Shown: piece by piece, positions 27,115 through 36,791 of the stretch
Numbering within the stretch: the stretch's first letter is position 1
How the letters are laid out: every line of letters begins with the position of its first letter
Assembly (NCBI GenBank): GCA_001898995.1
Contig: MKVZ01000017.1
Span: 215,948 to 279,947, forward strand
Source of the DNA: Rhizobiales bacterium 63-22
Lineage (GTDB): Bacteria; Pseudomonadota; Alphaproteobacteria; Rhizobiales; Rhizobiaceae
Direction of reading: 5' to 3'
DNA length: 64,000 nucleotides
Position numbers and translations under genes: made by a program
Notes under the pieces: model-generated
Database searches by the model: none
Seen by the model: the letters and a program-made list of their open reading frames with translations, nothing else
What the model was told of the DNA's origin: nothing

Positions 27115-29442
27115 TTATTTCTTGCGGCTCTGCGCCTCGCCCGATCTTTGCAGCGCCTCGACGACAGCGAGGGCCGTCATGTTGACCACGCCGCGCGATG
27201 TGACCGACGGCGTGAGGATATGCGCTGGCCGCGCCGCGCCGAGCAGGATGGGCCCGACATGCAGCGCGTTCGTTACCTGTTTCACCACGTTCAGCGTGAT
27301 GTTGGCCGCGTCGAGATTGGGGAAGACCAGCAGATTGGCCTCGCCCTTGAGCCGCGAGTTGGGGAAGACCCGGTCGCGCATTTCCTGCGAGAGGGCGGAA
27401 TCTCCGTGCATTTCGCCGTCGGACTCCAGATCGGGGGCCTTTTCGGCAAGCAGTGCCGCGGCCTTGCGCATCTTTTCGGCGCTGGCCGATTCCTTGGAGC
27501 CGAAATTGGAATGGGAGACCAGAGCGACCTTCGGTTCGATGCCGAAGCGGCGAATCTCGCGCGCGGCGAGAATGGCCATTTCGGCGATCTCGTTGGCGTC
27601 CGGCTCCACATTGACATAGGTATCGGTCAGGAACAGCGCGCCGCGCTGCGAGATGAGCAGGCTCAGCGCCGAATAGTCGCGGATGCCGGGTATCTTGCCG
27701 ATGATCTGGCCCACGACACGGAGATGGCGCTCGAAGCGGCCTTCGAGGCCGCAGATCATGACATCCGCCTCGTCACGCATCACCGCGAGTGCTGCAATTG
27801 CGGTGGAATTGGTACGCACGATGGTGCGCGCCGCTTCCGGCGTGATGCCCTGCCGCCCCGTATAGGAAAGATAGAGATCGACATAATCGCGATAGCGCGG
27901 ATCGTCTTCCGGGTTGATCAGCTCGAAATCCGTACCGGCCTTTATCTTCAGCCCGTAGCGCTTGAGGCGGGTTTCCACCACCTGCGGGCGGCCGACGAGG
28001 ATCGGCGTTGCGATGCCTTCCTCAAGCACCACCTGCGCGGCGCGCAGCACGCGCTCGTCCTCGCCGTCGGCGTAAATCACGCGCTTGCGCTTGGCCTGTG
28101 CGCGGGCAGCGGCGAAGACAGGCTTCATGATGAGGCCGGAACGGAAGACGAAACGGTTCAACCGGTCGAAATAGGCTTCCATGTCCTCGATCGGACGGGT
28201 CGCCACGCCGGTCTCCATCGCCGCTTTCGCCACGGCGGGGGCGATGCGCAGGATCAGCCTCTGATCGAAGGGCGATGGGATGATGTAGTCGGGGCCGAAG
28301 GTCGGCGTGTCGCCGGAATAGGCGCGGGCGGCCACGTCCGACGGTTCTTCGCGGGCAAGCGCGGCTATGGCGCGCACGGCGGCGAGCTTCATTTCCTCGT
28401 TGATCGCCGTCGCGCCCACGTCGAGAGCGCCGCGGAAGATATAGGGAAAGCAGAGAACGTTGTTGACCTGATTGGGATAGTCGGAGCGTCCGGTGCAGAT
28501 CATGGCGTCGGGCCGTTCCGCGCGCGCCTCTTCCGGCATGATTTCCGGCTTGGGGTTGGCGAGCGCCATGATGAGCGGCTTTTCGGCCATCTGCCTGAGC
28601 AGTTCCGGCTTCAATACGCCCGCCGCCGACAGGCCAAGGAACACGTCCGCGCCGCCGATCACGTCCGCCAGCTTGCGCGCGTCGGTCTTCTGGGCATAGA
28701 CCGATTTCCAGCGGTCCATCAGCGCCGCGCGGCCCTCATACACCACGCCTTCGAGATCGCAGACCCAGATATTCTCCCGCTTCGCGCCGAGATTGACCAG
28801 AAGGTTGAGGCAGGCGAGCGCCGCAGCGCCGGCGCCGGAGGTGACGATCTTTGCGTCCTCGATCCTCTTGCCCGCGAGTTCCAGCCCGTTCATCACGGCG
28901 GCGGCGACGATGATCGCCGTGCCGTGCTGGTCGTCGTGGAAGACGGGAATGTTCATGCGGGCGCGAAGCTGCTCCTCGACCTCGAAACATTCCGGCGCCT
29001 TGATATCCTCCAGATTGATGCCGCCGAAGGTCGGCTCCAGCGCCGCCACCACATCGACGATGCGCGGAATCTCATGCGCTTCGATCTCGATGTCGAAGAC
29101 GTCGATATCGGCGAATTTCTTGAACAGGACCGCCTTGCCCTCCATCACGGGCTTGGATGCGAGCGCGCCGATATTGCCGAGGCCGAGCACCGCCGTGCCG
29201 TTGGACACCACCGCCACCAGATTGCCGCGCGCCGTATAGTCGGCCGCCGTGGCCGGGTCCTCATGGATGGCGAGGCATGGTGCGGCGACGCCGGGCGAAT
29301 AGGCGAGCGCGAGGTCGCGCTGGTTGCCGAGCGGCTTGGTGGCCTGAATTTCCAGCTTTCCGGGCTTGGGATAGCGATGAAAGAAAAGGGCGGCTTCATC
29401 GAAATCCGACCGCGTGGTCGTGGCAGGGGTTTTCTTCGTCAT
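27115..29442 (-). CDS. maeB: NADP-dependent malic enzyme with phosphotransacetylase-like domain
   Basis: This 775-residue enzyme decarboxylates malate to pyruvate with NADP. The malic enzyme part covers about residues 15-430 ([12 protein letters not shown], the nucleotide-binding [17 protein letters not shown], and [14 protein letters not shown]). A C-terminal phosphate acetyltransferase-like domain covers about residues 440-770; in MaeB proteins it is regulatory and usually inactive. ATG 29442 is chosen because MTKKTP starts the conserved region and GGGAAAG lies upstream; the upstream open frame is not family-like. Length fits MaeB of other alphaproteobacteria. Confidence 0.95.
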   Translation of the reverse strand: MTKKTPATTTRSDFDEAALFFHRYPKPGKLEIQATKPLGNQRDLALAYSPGVAAPCLAIHEDPATAADYTARGNLVAVVSNGTAVLGLGNIGALASKPVMEGKAVLFKKFADIDVFDIEIEAHEIPRIVDVVAALEPTFGGINLEDIKAPECFEVEEQLRARMNIPVFHDDQHGTAIIVAAAVMNGLELAGKRIEDAKIVTSGAGAAALACLNLLVNLGAKRENIWVCDLEGVVYEGRAALMDRWKSVYAQKTDARKLADVIGGADVFLGLSAAGVLKPELLRQMAEKPLIMALANPKPEIMPEEARAERPDAMICTGRSDYPNQVNNVLCFPYIFRGALDVGATAINEEMKLAAVRAIAALAREEPSDVAARAYSGDTPTFGPDYIIPSPFDQRLILRIAPAVAKAAMETGVATRPIEDMEAYFDRLNRFVFRSGLIMKPVFAAARAQAKRKRVIYADGEDERVLRAAQVVLEEGIATPILVGRPQVVETRLKRYGLKIKAGTDFELINPEDDPRYRDYVDLYLSYTGRQGITPEAARTIVRTNSTAIAALAVMRDEADVMICGLEGRFERHLRVVGQIIGKIPGIRDYSALSLLISQRGALFLTDTYVNVEPDANEIAEMAILAAREIRRFGIEPKVALVSHSNFGSKESASAEKMRKAAALLAEKAPDLESDGEMHGDSALSQEMRDRVFPNSRLKGEANLLVFPNLDAANITLNVVKQVTNALHVGPILLGAARPAHILTPSVTSRGVVNMTALAVVEALQRSGEAQSRKK

Positions 29443-29624
29443 ATTGGTATCGCTTTCCCGTTTTCCGCGCCGCTTATGCATCGGCAAGGCCCCGCGTGCG
29501 GGGCCTGTTGCCCTTCTACCCGAAAACCTCAAATACAAGTAGGTCCGTTTTCGAGAATGAGTTTTGCCAAAATTGCACACTCCAGTTCCGATTGCATTCT
29601 TTTACGAGTGCGCAGCGATATGGA

Positions 29625-30782
29625 TCAGCCGGGCGGCGGAAGAAATTCCGCGCGCGGCCTGATGAGCGTGCCCGTCTCCGCCTGTTCGAGCGCATGCGCC
29701 AGCCAGCCGGCGATGCGCGCCAGCGCAAAGAGCAGAAGCGGCGTATCCGCTGGCAGGGCATAGGTCTCGGTCAGGGCGGTCAGCGCGAAATCGACATTCG
29801 GCCTTTCGCCGAGCATTTCCCATGCCGCCTGTTCCAGTTGCCGGTAATGCGGCGGCGGCTCGATTCGCTCCAGCAGTGCGGCGGCGCGGACATCGCCTGC
29901 CTCACGGTAGAGCGGATGCCCAAAGGCGGTGAGCGGCATCCCCGTTTGCAGCGTTTCCTTCAGCGCGGCGGCGGCATCCTTTTGCCGGGCGCGGGCAAGA
30001 AGCATCTCCATCGAGGCGGCTGATCGGCCATGGCGCGGGCCGATCAGGGCCGACAATCCGGCAAGCACCGCCGCCGACAGCGGCGCGCCGGTGGATGCGG
30101 CGACGCGGGCTGCGAAGGTCGAGGCGTTGAGTTCGTGATCGGCGAGCAGCACGAGCGCGCGGCGGATCGCGTCGGCGGCTTCCGGCCGCCGCCATGCCTG
30201 GGCGATGCGTTCATGGGCGGGCTGGTCCGCGCTCCCGCTCCCGATCATGCTGACGAAGAAAAGACCGATGAGGCCGAAGCCCTCGCGCTGCAGGACGGCC
30301 GGGGCGCGCCCGAGGCTGGGCATGTCGCCCGCCGCGCGCTTCGCCAGCGCCACGAAAGCCCGCTCCAGCGGCGCGGCGTCGGTCGACGGGAGTGCCCCGT
30401 CCGTATCCGCAAGCGCGATATGCCGTATTTCGTCCGCCTGCGCCTGCCAGAGCAGGGCAGCGGTTTCCTCGAAGCTCGCATGCCGCGACAATTCGGCGGC
30501 GTCGCGGCCGCGATAGAGCAGGCGGCCGTCGCTTATCGTCGATATGGCGGAAGCGAGGACGGGTTCGCCCCAGCGGATCGCATCGGCGGCCACAGCCTTG
30601 TCTTTCTTGCGCCCGGGATGCCGCGCCGCCAGCCGCCGCACGTCATCCGAATGATAGAGGCTGCGCCTCGGATCGTCGGGCAGGGGCCGGGCGCGGATGC
30701 GCCCGCGGCTTACATTGGCGTAGAGCGTCTGCGGTTTCGTGCCGAGAATCGCCAGTGCCTCGTCGGCGGTCAGCCATTGCAT
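29625..30782 (-). CDS. Citrate synthase-like protein with N-terminal helix-turn-helix domain
   Basis: The 385-residue protein starts with a MerR/excisionase-like winged helix (about residues 1-55: LTADEALAILGTKPQTLYAN) and continues with a citrate synthase fold. The citrate synthase catalytic positions can be traced: His in GPRHGRSAAS, His in FGHPLYRE, and Asp in NVDF. The Arg that normally follows the second His (GHRVY) is Pro here. It is divergent from a second citrate synthase paralogue. It could be an enzyme, an acyl-CoA-sensing regulator, or a partner subunit of the neighbour; sequence does not decide. Confidence 0.82.
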   Translation of the reverse strand: MQWLTADEALAILGTKPQTLYANVSRGRIRARPLPDDPRRSLYHSDDVRRLAARHPGRKKDKAVAADAIRWGEPVLASAISTISDGRLLYRGRDAAELSRHASFEETAALLWQAQADEIRHIALADTDGALPSTDAAPLERAFVALAKRAAGDMPSLGRAPAVLQREGFGLIGLFFVSMIGSGSADQPAHERIAQAWRRPEAADAIRRALVLLADHELNASTFAARVAASTGAPLSAAVLAGLSALIGPRHGRSAASMEMLLARARQKDAAAALKETLQTGMPLTAFGHPLYREAGDVRAAALLERIEPPPHYRQLEQAAWEMLGERPNVDFALTALTETYALPADTPLLLFALARIAGWLAHALEQAETGTLIRPRAEFLPPPG

Positions 30783-30796
30783 CTTCGCGCCTTACA

Positions 30797-30825
30797 TTGA
30801 TCCATTTCATCAAGATTGACGTCAA
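30797..30825. promoter_or_regulatory. Palindromes in the citrate synthase divergent spacer
   Basis: Two dyads lie three bases apart in the 99-base spacer: TTGAT-N7-ATCAA (30797-30813) and the perfect ten-base TTGACGTCAA (30816-30825). Their position between two divergent genes, one of which has a DNA-binding domain, makes an operator plausible. This is inference only. Confidence 0.4.
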
Positions 30826-30881
30826 CTATAGCCGGTTTCACTATCGCGATGCAAACACTGGAATGCCAATAGGAGACTGCC

Positions 30882-31991
30882 ATGAACAGCGGACTGGAAG
30901 ATGTGATCGCCGCCGAAACCGTGCTGTCGGATGTTGACGGGCTGCAAGGCCGGCTCATCATTCGCGGACAATCGCTCGACGATCTCGTGCCGGGATATCG
31001 GACCGAGGATTGCCTGAAACTGCTGTGGGACGGCTTCTTCGATAATGTCCCGTCCGGCCAGACGTTGCAGCGCGCGCTCGGCACGGCGCGGTCGAAGGTT
31101 TTCGACCATGTCGAGGCCATCGATTGCGTGTTGCGGGAGATGACACCTGTGGAAGCCGTGCGGGCGCTGATGGCGCGCATTCCCGATGGTGACGATTTCG
31201 ACACGGCCTTGCAGATGGTGGCAGCCCCCGCGGTGTTCACACCGGCGTTCCTGCGCATGAAAGGTGGCAGGCAGCCGATCCGGCCCGATTCGGATCTGCC
31301 GCATGGGGCGGATATCCTGCGGATGCTGAAGGCGGACATGCCGGCGGAAGCCGATGCGAAGGGCCTCGACACCTATCTGGTGACGGTTTCCGACCATGGC
31401 CTCAACGCTTCGACCTTTGCCGCGCGTGTCGTGGCGTCTACGCAGGCCGGGCTGACATCCTCGCTTTTGGCGGCGATCAGCGCGCTCAAAGGGCCGCTGC
31501 ATGGCGGCGCACCCGGACCCGTGCTCGACATGCTCGACGCGATCGGAACGGCGGAAAACGCGGAAGACTGGCTGGAAACGGCACTCGCTCGCGGCGAGCG
31601 GCTGATGGGCTTCGGCCACCGTGTTTATCGCGTGCGCGATCCGCGCGCGGATGCGCTGAAGAATGCCCTGCGGATCATGCAGGAAGGCGAGGGCGGGGAA
31701 GATAATGCGCGCCTGCGGCTGGCGGAAGCGGTGGAAAGGGCGGCGATAGCGGCGCTTGAAAGGCGCAAGCCCGGCCGGCGGCTCGAAACCAATGTGGAAT
31801 TCTATACCGCGCTGCTTCTGGAGCGGCTGGGCTTTCCGCGCGAAGCCTTCACCTGCGTTTTCGCCATGGGGCGGGCGACGGGCTGGGTGGCCCATTGCCG
31901 CGAGCAGGTGCGGGCCAACAAGCTCATTCGTCCGCAATCGCGCTATGTCGGGCCGGCGGTTTATCCCCAGAGGGCGGCTTCGGGCGGATAG
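30882..31991 (+). CDS. Citrate synthase / methylcitrate synthase family protein
   Basis: The 369-residue protein is a small citrate-synthase-family enzyme that would condense acetyl- or propionyl-CoA with oxaloacetate. Catalytic His207 is in GPLHGGA and His246 in GFGHRVYRVRDPRAD. The position of the catalytic Asp is Glu306 (NVEFYTALLLERL). The C-terminal FAMGRATGWVAHCREQ binding segment is intact. The main Krebs-cycle GltA is usually longer (about 430 residues) and is not in this window, so this is an accessory paralogue. Its 3' end overlaps the convergent epimerase gene by 31 bases. Confidence 0.88.
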   Translation: MNSGLEDVIAAETVLSDVDGLQGRLIIRGQSLDDLVPGYRTEDCLKLLWDGFFDNVPSGQTLQRALGTARSKVFDHVEAIDCVLREMTPVEAVRALMARIPDGDDFDTALQMVAAPAVFTPAFLRMKGGRQPIRPDSDLPHGADILRMLKADMPAEADAKGLDTYLVTVSDHGLNASTFAARVVASTQAGLTSSLLAAISALKGPLHGGAPGPVLDMLDAIGTAENAEDWLETALARGERLMGFGHRVYRVRDPRADALKNALRIMQEGEGGEDNARLRLAEAVERAAIAALERRKPGRRLETNVEFYTALLLERLGFPREAFTCVFAMGRATGWVAHCREQVRANKLIRPQSRYVGPAVYPQRAASGG

Positions 31992-32941
31992 ACCAGCGCA
32001 CCGTCATAGCGCAGGCCGGGTTCGCGGTCGCGCGCCAGAAGCAGCGGACCGTCGAGATCGACAACGCTCGCCTTCTGCGCCAGCAGCACGGCGGGCGCCA
32101 TGCCGAGCGAGGTGCCCACCATGCAGCCGGCCATGATCTTCATGCCGAGGCCGATCGCACGATCGCGCATGGCCATCGCCTCCGTCAGCCCGCCGGTCTT
32201 GTCGAGCTTGATGTTGACCGCATCGTAGCGCCGCGCCAGTTCTTCCAGTCCCTGCGACGTATGCGCGCTTTCGTCGGCGCAGATCATCACCGGGCGGTCG
32301 ATATGGCTGAGGATCGCGTCCTTGCCGGCAGGCAAAGGCTGCTCGATCAGCACGACGCCCGCTTCCGCCGCCGCGCGCATATTTTCGGCCACGTTTTCCT
32401 CGGTCCAGCCCTCGTTGGCGTCGATGATGATGCGGCTTTTTGGGGCGGCGGCAGTGACGGCGCGAATGCGCTCCACGTCGTTTTCGCCGCCCATCTTCGC
32501 CTTGATCAGCGGATAATGCGCCAGCTTCGCCGTCGCTTCGGCCATTTCCTCCGGCGTTCCCAGCGAGACGGTGATGGCGGTCTCGACCGGGCGCGGCGTT
32601 TCGCCGATCCGCTCCGCGACGCGCACGCCGCTTGCCTTGGCCTCCAGATCCCACAGGGCGCAATCGACCGCGTTGCGCGCCGCGCCCGCCGGCAGCAATG
32701 CCTGTACATCCCGCTGTGTCGCGCCGTTTTCGATTCCCGCACGCACCGATTCGATCAGCGCGACGACGCTTTCGATGCTTTCGCCATAGCGCGCATAGGG
32801 CACGCATTCGCCACGCCCCTTATGGTTGCCGTCGCCGATGGTACATACCACGACGGCGGCTTCCGTCTTGGAACCTCTGGAGATTGTGAATTTTCCGGCT
32901 ATGGGATAGCGTTCGACCGTGATTTTCAAGCTATTGTGCAT
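31961..32941 (-). CDS. Dipeptide epimerase (L-Ala-D/L-Glu epimerase type, enolase superfamily)
   Basis: This 326-residue enzyme has the muconate-lactonizing/enolase fold. The catalytic Lys of the KxK motif is in LIKAKMGG, the metal ligands are in IIDANEGW, EQPLPAG and ADESAH, and the second catalytic Lys is in VNIKLDKTGGL. This pattern fits L-Ala-D/L-Glu epimerase (YcjG/YkfB), which acts on murein peptides. ATG 32941 begins the family-like sequence. It is divergent from the Mla operon, separated by 60 bases. Confidence 0.9.
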   Translation of the reverse strand: MHNSLKITVERYPIAGKFTISRGSKTEAAVVVCTIGDGNHKGRGECVPYARYGESIESVVALIESVRAGIENGATQRDVQALLPAGAARNAVDCALWDLEAKASGVRVAERIGETPRPVETAITVSLGTPEEMAEATAKLAHYPLIKAKMGGENDVERIRAVTAAAPKSRIIIDANEGWTEENVAENMRAAAEAGVVLIEQPLPAGKDAILSHIDRPVMICADESAHTSQGLEELARRYDAVNIKLDKTGGLTEAMAMRDRAIGLGMKIMAGCMVGTSLGMAPAVLLAQKASVVDLDGPLLLARDREPGLRYDGALVYPPEAALWG

Positions 32942-33001
32942 AACGGTGGCCTTCGGGACGCAGTATTTCGGTCGTGAAACGACTCGTATAAGAGGTAAGC
33001 C

Positions 33002-34177
33002 ATGTTGACCGACGCTGCCGACAAAGCAAGTGCCACCGCGAATGCCGCCCCGAAGATCGAAACGGCCGATCGGGACGGCGCGCGGCTCGTGCGGCTCAGC
33101 GGACGCTGGGTGTCGCAGAGCGTCCATATGGTCGATGACGGGATGCGTCAGCTGGAAAAGAATCCCGGCGGTCAGGCGGTCATTATCGAGGCGTCGGGGA
33201 TTTCCGGCCTCGACACGGCGGGCGCCTGGCTGATCGAAAGGCTTCGCCAGCGGCTCGCCGACGGCAATGTGGATGTCAAGCTCGAAGGAATGCGCGAGGC
33301 ATGGCTGCCGCTGACCGAGGAGGTCGGCAGCGCGGTTCCCAAGGTGTTGGATGTTCCGCATCGAAAGAAGCCTTTTTTCGTCATCGCCCTCCTCGCCGCG
33401 CTCGGCGAGGCGGTCGTCTCCATGTTCCGCGATTTCATAATGGCGATGCACATTCTGGGCGCGACCATCCGCGGTGCGCAGCTCAAATACGGGCGCGGCA
33501 GCGGCATCCCCATCGCAGCCATCGTCACCCAGATGGACCGCATGGGTGTCGGCGCCATTCCCATCATCCTGCTCATGTCGACGATCGTCGGCGCGATCAT
33601 CGCGCAGCAGGGCGCATTTCAGTTGCGCTATTTCGGCGCGGAAATCTTCGTGGTCGATCTGGTCGGCATATTGGTGCTGCGCGAACTGGGTGTGCTCCTG
33701 ACCGCGATCATGATCGCCGGCCGTTCGGGCAGCGCCATCACCGCCGAGATCGGTTCCATGAAGATGCGCGAGGAAACCGACGCGCTCACGGTGATCGGCC
33801 TCAACCCGATCGGCGTTCTGGTCTTTCCGCGTCTGGTGGCGCTGGTTATCGTGCTGCCGCTGCTCAGCATCCTTTCCGACCTTGCGGCGCTTGTCGGTGC
33901 GGGCGGCGTGGCGTGGTTCTATTCCAATATCTCGCCGGAAGCCTTCATCAGCCGCCTGCACGATGCGGTGGCGCTCAATACCTATTTCGCGGGTCTCATC
34001 AAGGCGCCGTTCATGGCGATGATCATCGGCATCCTCGCCTCGGTCGAGGGGATGAAGGTCGGCGGCAGTGCGGAATCGCTCGGACGGCGCGTCACCGCCT
34101 CGGTGGTGAAGGCGATTTTCGTGGTGATCGTCATCGACGGCATGTTCGCCATGTTCTATGCGGCGATCAATTTTTAG
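33002..34177 (+). CDS. mlaE: Mla-type ABC transporter permease with N-terminal STAS domain
   Basis: This 391-residue inner-membrane protein is the permease of an MCE/Mla-type phospholipid transport system that maintains outer-membrane lipid asymmetry. A STAS (MlaB-like) domain covers about residues 20-110 and is fused to a MlaE permease domain, about 130-391, with the conserved motifs GRSGSAITAEIGSMK and LIKAPFMAMIIG. In Escherichia coli MlaB is a separate protein, so the fusion supplies both functions. It starts a four-gene transport operon; 111 bases separate it from the ATPase gene. Confidence 0.92.
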   Translation: MLTDAADKASATANAAPKIETADRDGARLVRLSGRWVSQSVHMVDDGMRQLEKNPGGQAVIIEASGISGLDTAGAWLIERLRQRLADGNVDVKLEGMREAWLPLTEEVGSAVPKVLDVPHRKKPFFVIALLAALGEAVVSMFRDFIMAMHILGATIRGAQLKYGRGSGIPIAAIVTQMDRMGVGAIPIILLMSTIVGAIIAQQGAFQLRYFGAEIFVVDLVGILVLRELGVLLTAIMIAGRSGSAITAEIGSMKMREETDALTVIGLNPIGVLVFPRLVALVIVLPLLSILSDLAALVGAGGVAWFYSNISPEAFISRLHDAVALNTYFAGLIKAPFMAMIIGILASVEGMKVGGSAESLGRRVTASVVKAIFVVIVIDGMFAMFYAAINF

Positions 34178-34288
34178 AAGTTGCGCATATTCTTTGTTTT
34201 TTCTGGGTTCTTTCGGACACAGTTGCACAGGAAATTGAAGGGTCTGGAGTGCCCGGCAGTTCAGTCCGGGCGCGAACCCGGTTAAAGA

Positions 34289-35152
34289 ATGGTTATGGAA
34301 AACGGCAACGGCAATCAGCCGCAACCGCAGGATGAAAACTCGGGCCAGACGTCCGCGCCGGTGATTTCGGTGCGTGACGTGACGGTTTCCTTTGGCGAAA
34401 CGACGGTGCTCGATGGACTTTCGCTCGATATCTACAAGGGCGAGGTGCTGGGCTTCATCGGGCCGTCGGGGGCCGGCAAGTCGGTGTTGCTGCGCACCAT
34501 TCTCGGCCTCAACAAGAAACGGTCGGGCCAGATCGAGATTCTCGGGCACGATATCGACCATCTGAGCGAAGTGGAAAAAATGGCCATCGACATGCGGATG
34601 GGCGTTCTTTTCCAGCATGGCGCATTATTCTCGGCTCTGACGGTGCTCGAAAACATTCAGGTGCCGATGCGCGAATATCTCGATCTTCCGCCGAAGCTCA
34701 TGGACGAGCTGGCGCGGCTGAAGATCGATCTCGTCGGGCTGGAGCCGGCCACGGCGGAAAAGCTGCCGGCCGAGCTGTCGGGCGGCATGATCAAGCGCGC
34801 CGCGGTTGCGCGCGCGCTGGCGCTCGACCCGGATATTCTTTTTCTGGACGAGCCGACTTCCGGCCTCGATCCCATAGGCGCGGCCGAATTCGACGACCTG
34901 ATCGCGAATCTTCGCGATACGATGGGCCTGACCGTCTATATGGTCACGCACGATCTCGACAGTCTGTTCGCGATATGCGACCGGGTCGCGGTTCTCGGTA
35001 ACAAGAAGGTGCTGGTCAGCGGCACGATCGAAGATATGCTGACGGTGGACGATCCATGGGTTAAAGCCTATTTTCGAGGCAAGCGTGCGCGCCAGATCGA
35101 TCGTTCTGCGCCGACAAGACGACGGCCGGGTGACCGGCCGCGGACCGGGTGA
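34289..35152 (+). CDS. mlaF: Mla-type ABC transporter ATP-binding protein
   Basis: This 287-residue ATPase drives the lipid transporter. Walker A is GPSGAGKSVLLRT, the signature is ELSGGMIKRAAVARA (the SGGM form typical of MlaF), Walker B is ILFLDEPTSGLDP and the switch His is in VTHDLDS. A hydrophilic 25-residue N-terminal extension and a basic C-terminal tail are present; a second ATG at 34295 could be the start. Only three bases separate it from the MCE gene. Confidence 0.93.
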   Translation: MVMENGNGNQPQPQDENSGQTSAPVISVRDVTVSFGETTVLDGLSLDIYKGEVLGFIGPSGAGKSVLLRTILGLNKKRSGQIEILGHDIDHLSEVEKMAIDMRMGVLFQHGALFSALTVLENIQVPMREYLDLPPKLMDELARLKIDLVGLEPATAEKLPAELSGGMIKRAAVARALALDPDILFLDEPTSGLDPIGAAEFDDLIANLRDTMGLTVYMVTHDLDSLFAICDRVAVLGNKKVLVSGTIEDMLTVDDPWVKAYFRGKRARQIDRSAPTRRRPGDRPRTG

Positions 35153-35155
35153 AAG

Positions 35156-36151
35156 ATGGAAACAAAGGCCAATTACGTTCTGGTGGGGATTTTCACGCTG
35201 ATCGTCAGCCTGCTGGCTTTCGGTTTCGTGTACTGGATCGCCCGTTTCGGGGAAGCACGCGATTCCACGCCGCTCGACGTGCGCATTCCCGGTTCCGTGA
35301 CGGGTCTGAGCGTCGGGAGCCAGGTTTTGTTCAACGGCATCAAGGTGGGCGACGTGCGCCGCCTGCATCTGGACGAGACCAATCCCGCATTCGTCATCGT
35401 GCAGACCCGCGTCAATGCCAGTACGCCGATCACGCGCTCGACCGCCGCCACACTTGGGTTTCAGGGCCTGACGGGGCAGGCCTATATCGAACTCAAGGGC
35501 GGACGTCTGGACGAACCCAATCTGCTCACGGAGGCTGCGCGGGAAAACACGGTCGCGCGCATCGATGCCGATCCCTCAGCCGTCAACAACCTGCTTGCAA
35601 CGGCGCAGGATATCTTCGCCCGCGCCAACAGCGTGCTCAGCGAGCTTGAAGGCTTCACCAAGGATGTGCGCGGGCCGCTCACCCAGACGATCAATAACAC
35701 CAAGGTATTTACCGACGCGCTGGCCAAGAACGCCAAGGTGGTCGACGAACTGGGGGCCAATGCCGGCAATATCAACCAGATCATCACCGATGCGAAGGAT
35801 ATGATGGACCGGCTCAACAAGGCTTCCGTCCATGTCAACGACATTCTGGTGAAGACCGACAAGATGCTGTCCACCAGCGACAAGGACAGCGTGGCGGCGC
35901 AGGCCAAGGCGACGCTGGAATCCATCCGCCAGACCTCGGACAATCTCAACAAGCGGCTCGGCCCGATTGCGGACAATCTGCAACGCTTTTCAGGGCAGGG
36001 CTTGCGTGACGTGCAGTCGGCGGTCGTGGACAGCAGTCGTTCGATACAGCGCATAGAACAGGCCATCACCGATCTCGAGCGCAATCCGCAGCGCATCATT
36101 TTCGGCGGGCAGGGCAGTGTGCCCCAATATGACGGAAGGACGCGCCATTGA
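35156..36151 (+). CDS. mlaD: MCE/MlaD family substrate-binding protein
   Basis: The 331-residue protein has one N-terminal membrane anchor (about residues 6-27) followed by an MCE domain at about residues 38-115 (GSVTGLSVGSQVLFNGIKVG). A long helical C-terminal part (about 140-310) is likely coiled-coil in the periplasm. MCE proteins form hexameric rings that carry lipids between membranes. It overlaps the following lipoprotein gene by one base (TGATG). Confidence 0.92.
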   Translation: METKANYVLVGIFTLIVSLLAFGFVYWIARFGEARDSTPLDVRIPGSVTGLSVGSQVLFNGIKVGDVRRLHLDETNPAFVIVQTRVNASTPITRSTAATLGFQGLTGQAYIELKGGRLDEPNLLTEAARENTVARIDADPSAVNNLLATAQDIFARANSVLSELEGFTKDVRGPLTQTINNTKVFTDALAKNAKVVDELGANAGNINQIITDAKDMMDRLNKASVHVNDILVKTDKMLSTSDKDSVAAQAKATLESIRQTSDNLNKRLGPIADNLQRFSGQGLRDVQSAVVDSSRSIQRIEQAITDLERNPQRIIFGGQGSVPQYDGRTRH

Positions 36152-36765
36152 TGTTCAGGTTCGGTTCCCACGCCATCAAATCGTCCCGCGCGGTTTCGGT
36201 TACGCTTTTGGCGGTCCTGCTTCTGGCGGGCTGCGGCACGACCAGGCCGCTCGACACGTTCAGCCTGTCCACGCCGAAGCCCTCCGTCTCGACGCCGAGC
36301 CGCAGGAAGCTGCAACTGCTCGTGCCGACACCGACCGCGCTCAAGGCGCTGGACAGCGAGAATATCGTGGTCAGTTCCGCGCCGGACTCCATCGCCTATC
36401 TCAAGGGCGCGCAATGGGGCGACCGGCTGACCAATATCGTGCAGTCGCGTCTCGTGCAGGCCTATGAGAATACGGGCGCTTTCGGCGGCATCGGACGCCC
36501 CGGTGACGGCCTTGCGATCAACTATCAGGTGCTGACCGACCTGCGCCGGTTCGGCATCAAGGCCTATGCCTCGCCGCAGGAGGCAGTGGTGGAGATCGCC
36601 GTCAAGCTGATGAACGACAAGAACGGTGAAGTGCGCGCGACACGCATCTTCCATACCGCCGTTCCCGTCACCGGCACCGGCAATGCGGCCTATGTCCGGG
36701 CGCTGGACGCCGCTTTCGAGCACACCACGAGCGAAATCGTGACGTGGACCGTTTCGACGTTATAG
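36151..36765 (+). CDS. ABC-type transport auxiliary lipoprotein (PqiC-like)
   Basis: The 204-residue protein has a lipoprotein signal with lipobox LAGC at about residue 28, followed by an ABC_trans_aux domain (for example LQLLVPTPTALKALDSE and TSEIVTWTVSTL at the end). Such lipoproteins sit in the outer membrane and complete MCE transport systems, as in PqiABC and rhizobial Mla-like operons. It overlaps mlaD by one base. The M20 hydrolase gene follows after 26 bases. Confidence 0.88.
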   Translation: MFRFGSHAIKSSRAVSVTLLAVLLLAGCGTTRPLDTFSLSTPKPSVSTPSRRKLQLLVPTPTALKALDSENIVVSSAPDSIAYLKGAQWGDRLTNIVQSRLVQAYENTGAFGGIGRPGDGLAINYQVLTDLRRFGIKAYASPQEAVVEIAVKLMNDKNGEVRATRIFHTAVPVTGTGNAAYVRALDAAFEHTTSEIVTWTVSTL

Positions 36766-36791
36766 CCGTCCGGCTATCCAAGGGGGCAAGA

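Noticed and set aside
27076..29763. Very long + strand frame opposite maeB
   Set aside because: The malic enzyme on the minus strand has all expected motifs and length; the opposite frame shows none.
32942..34618. Upstream extension of the epimerase frame across the mlaE gene
   Set aside because: The frame is open only by base composition. Family similarity begins at ATG 32941, and the extension lies opposite the convincing MlaE and MlaF proteins.
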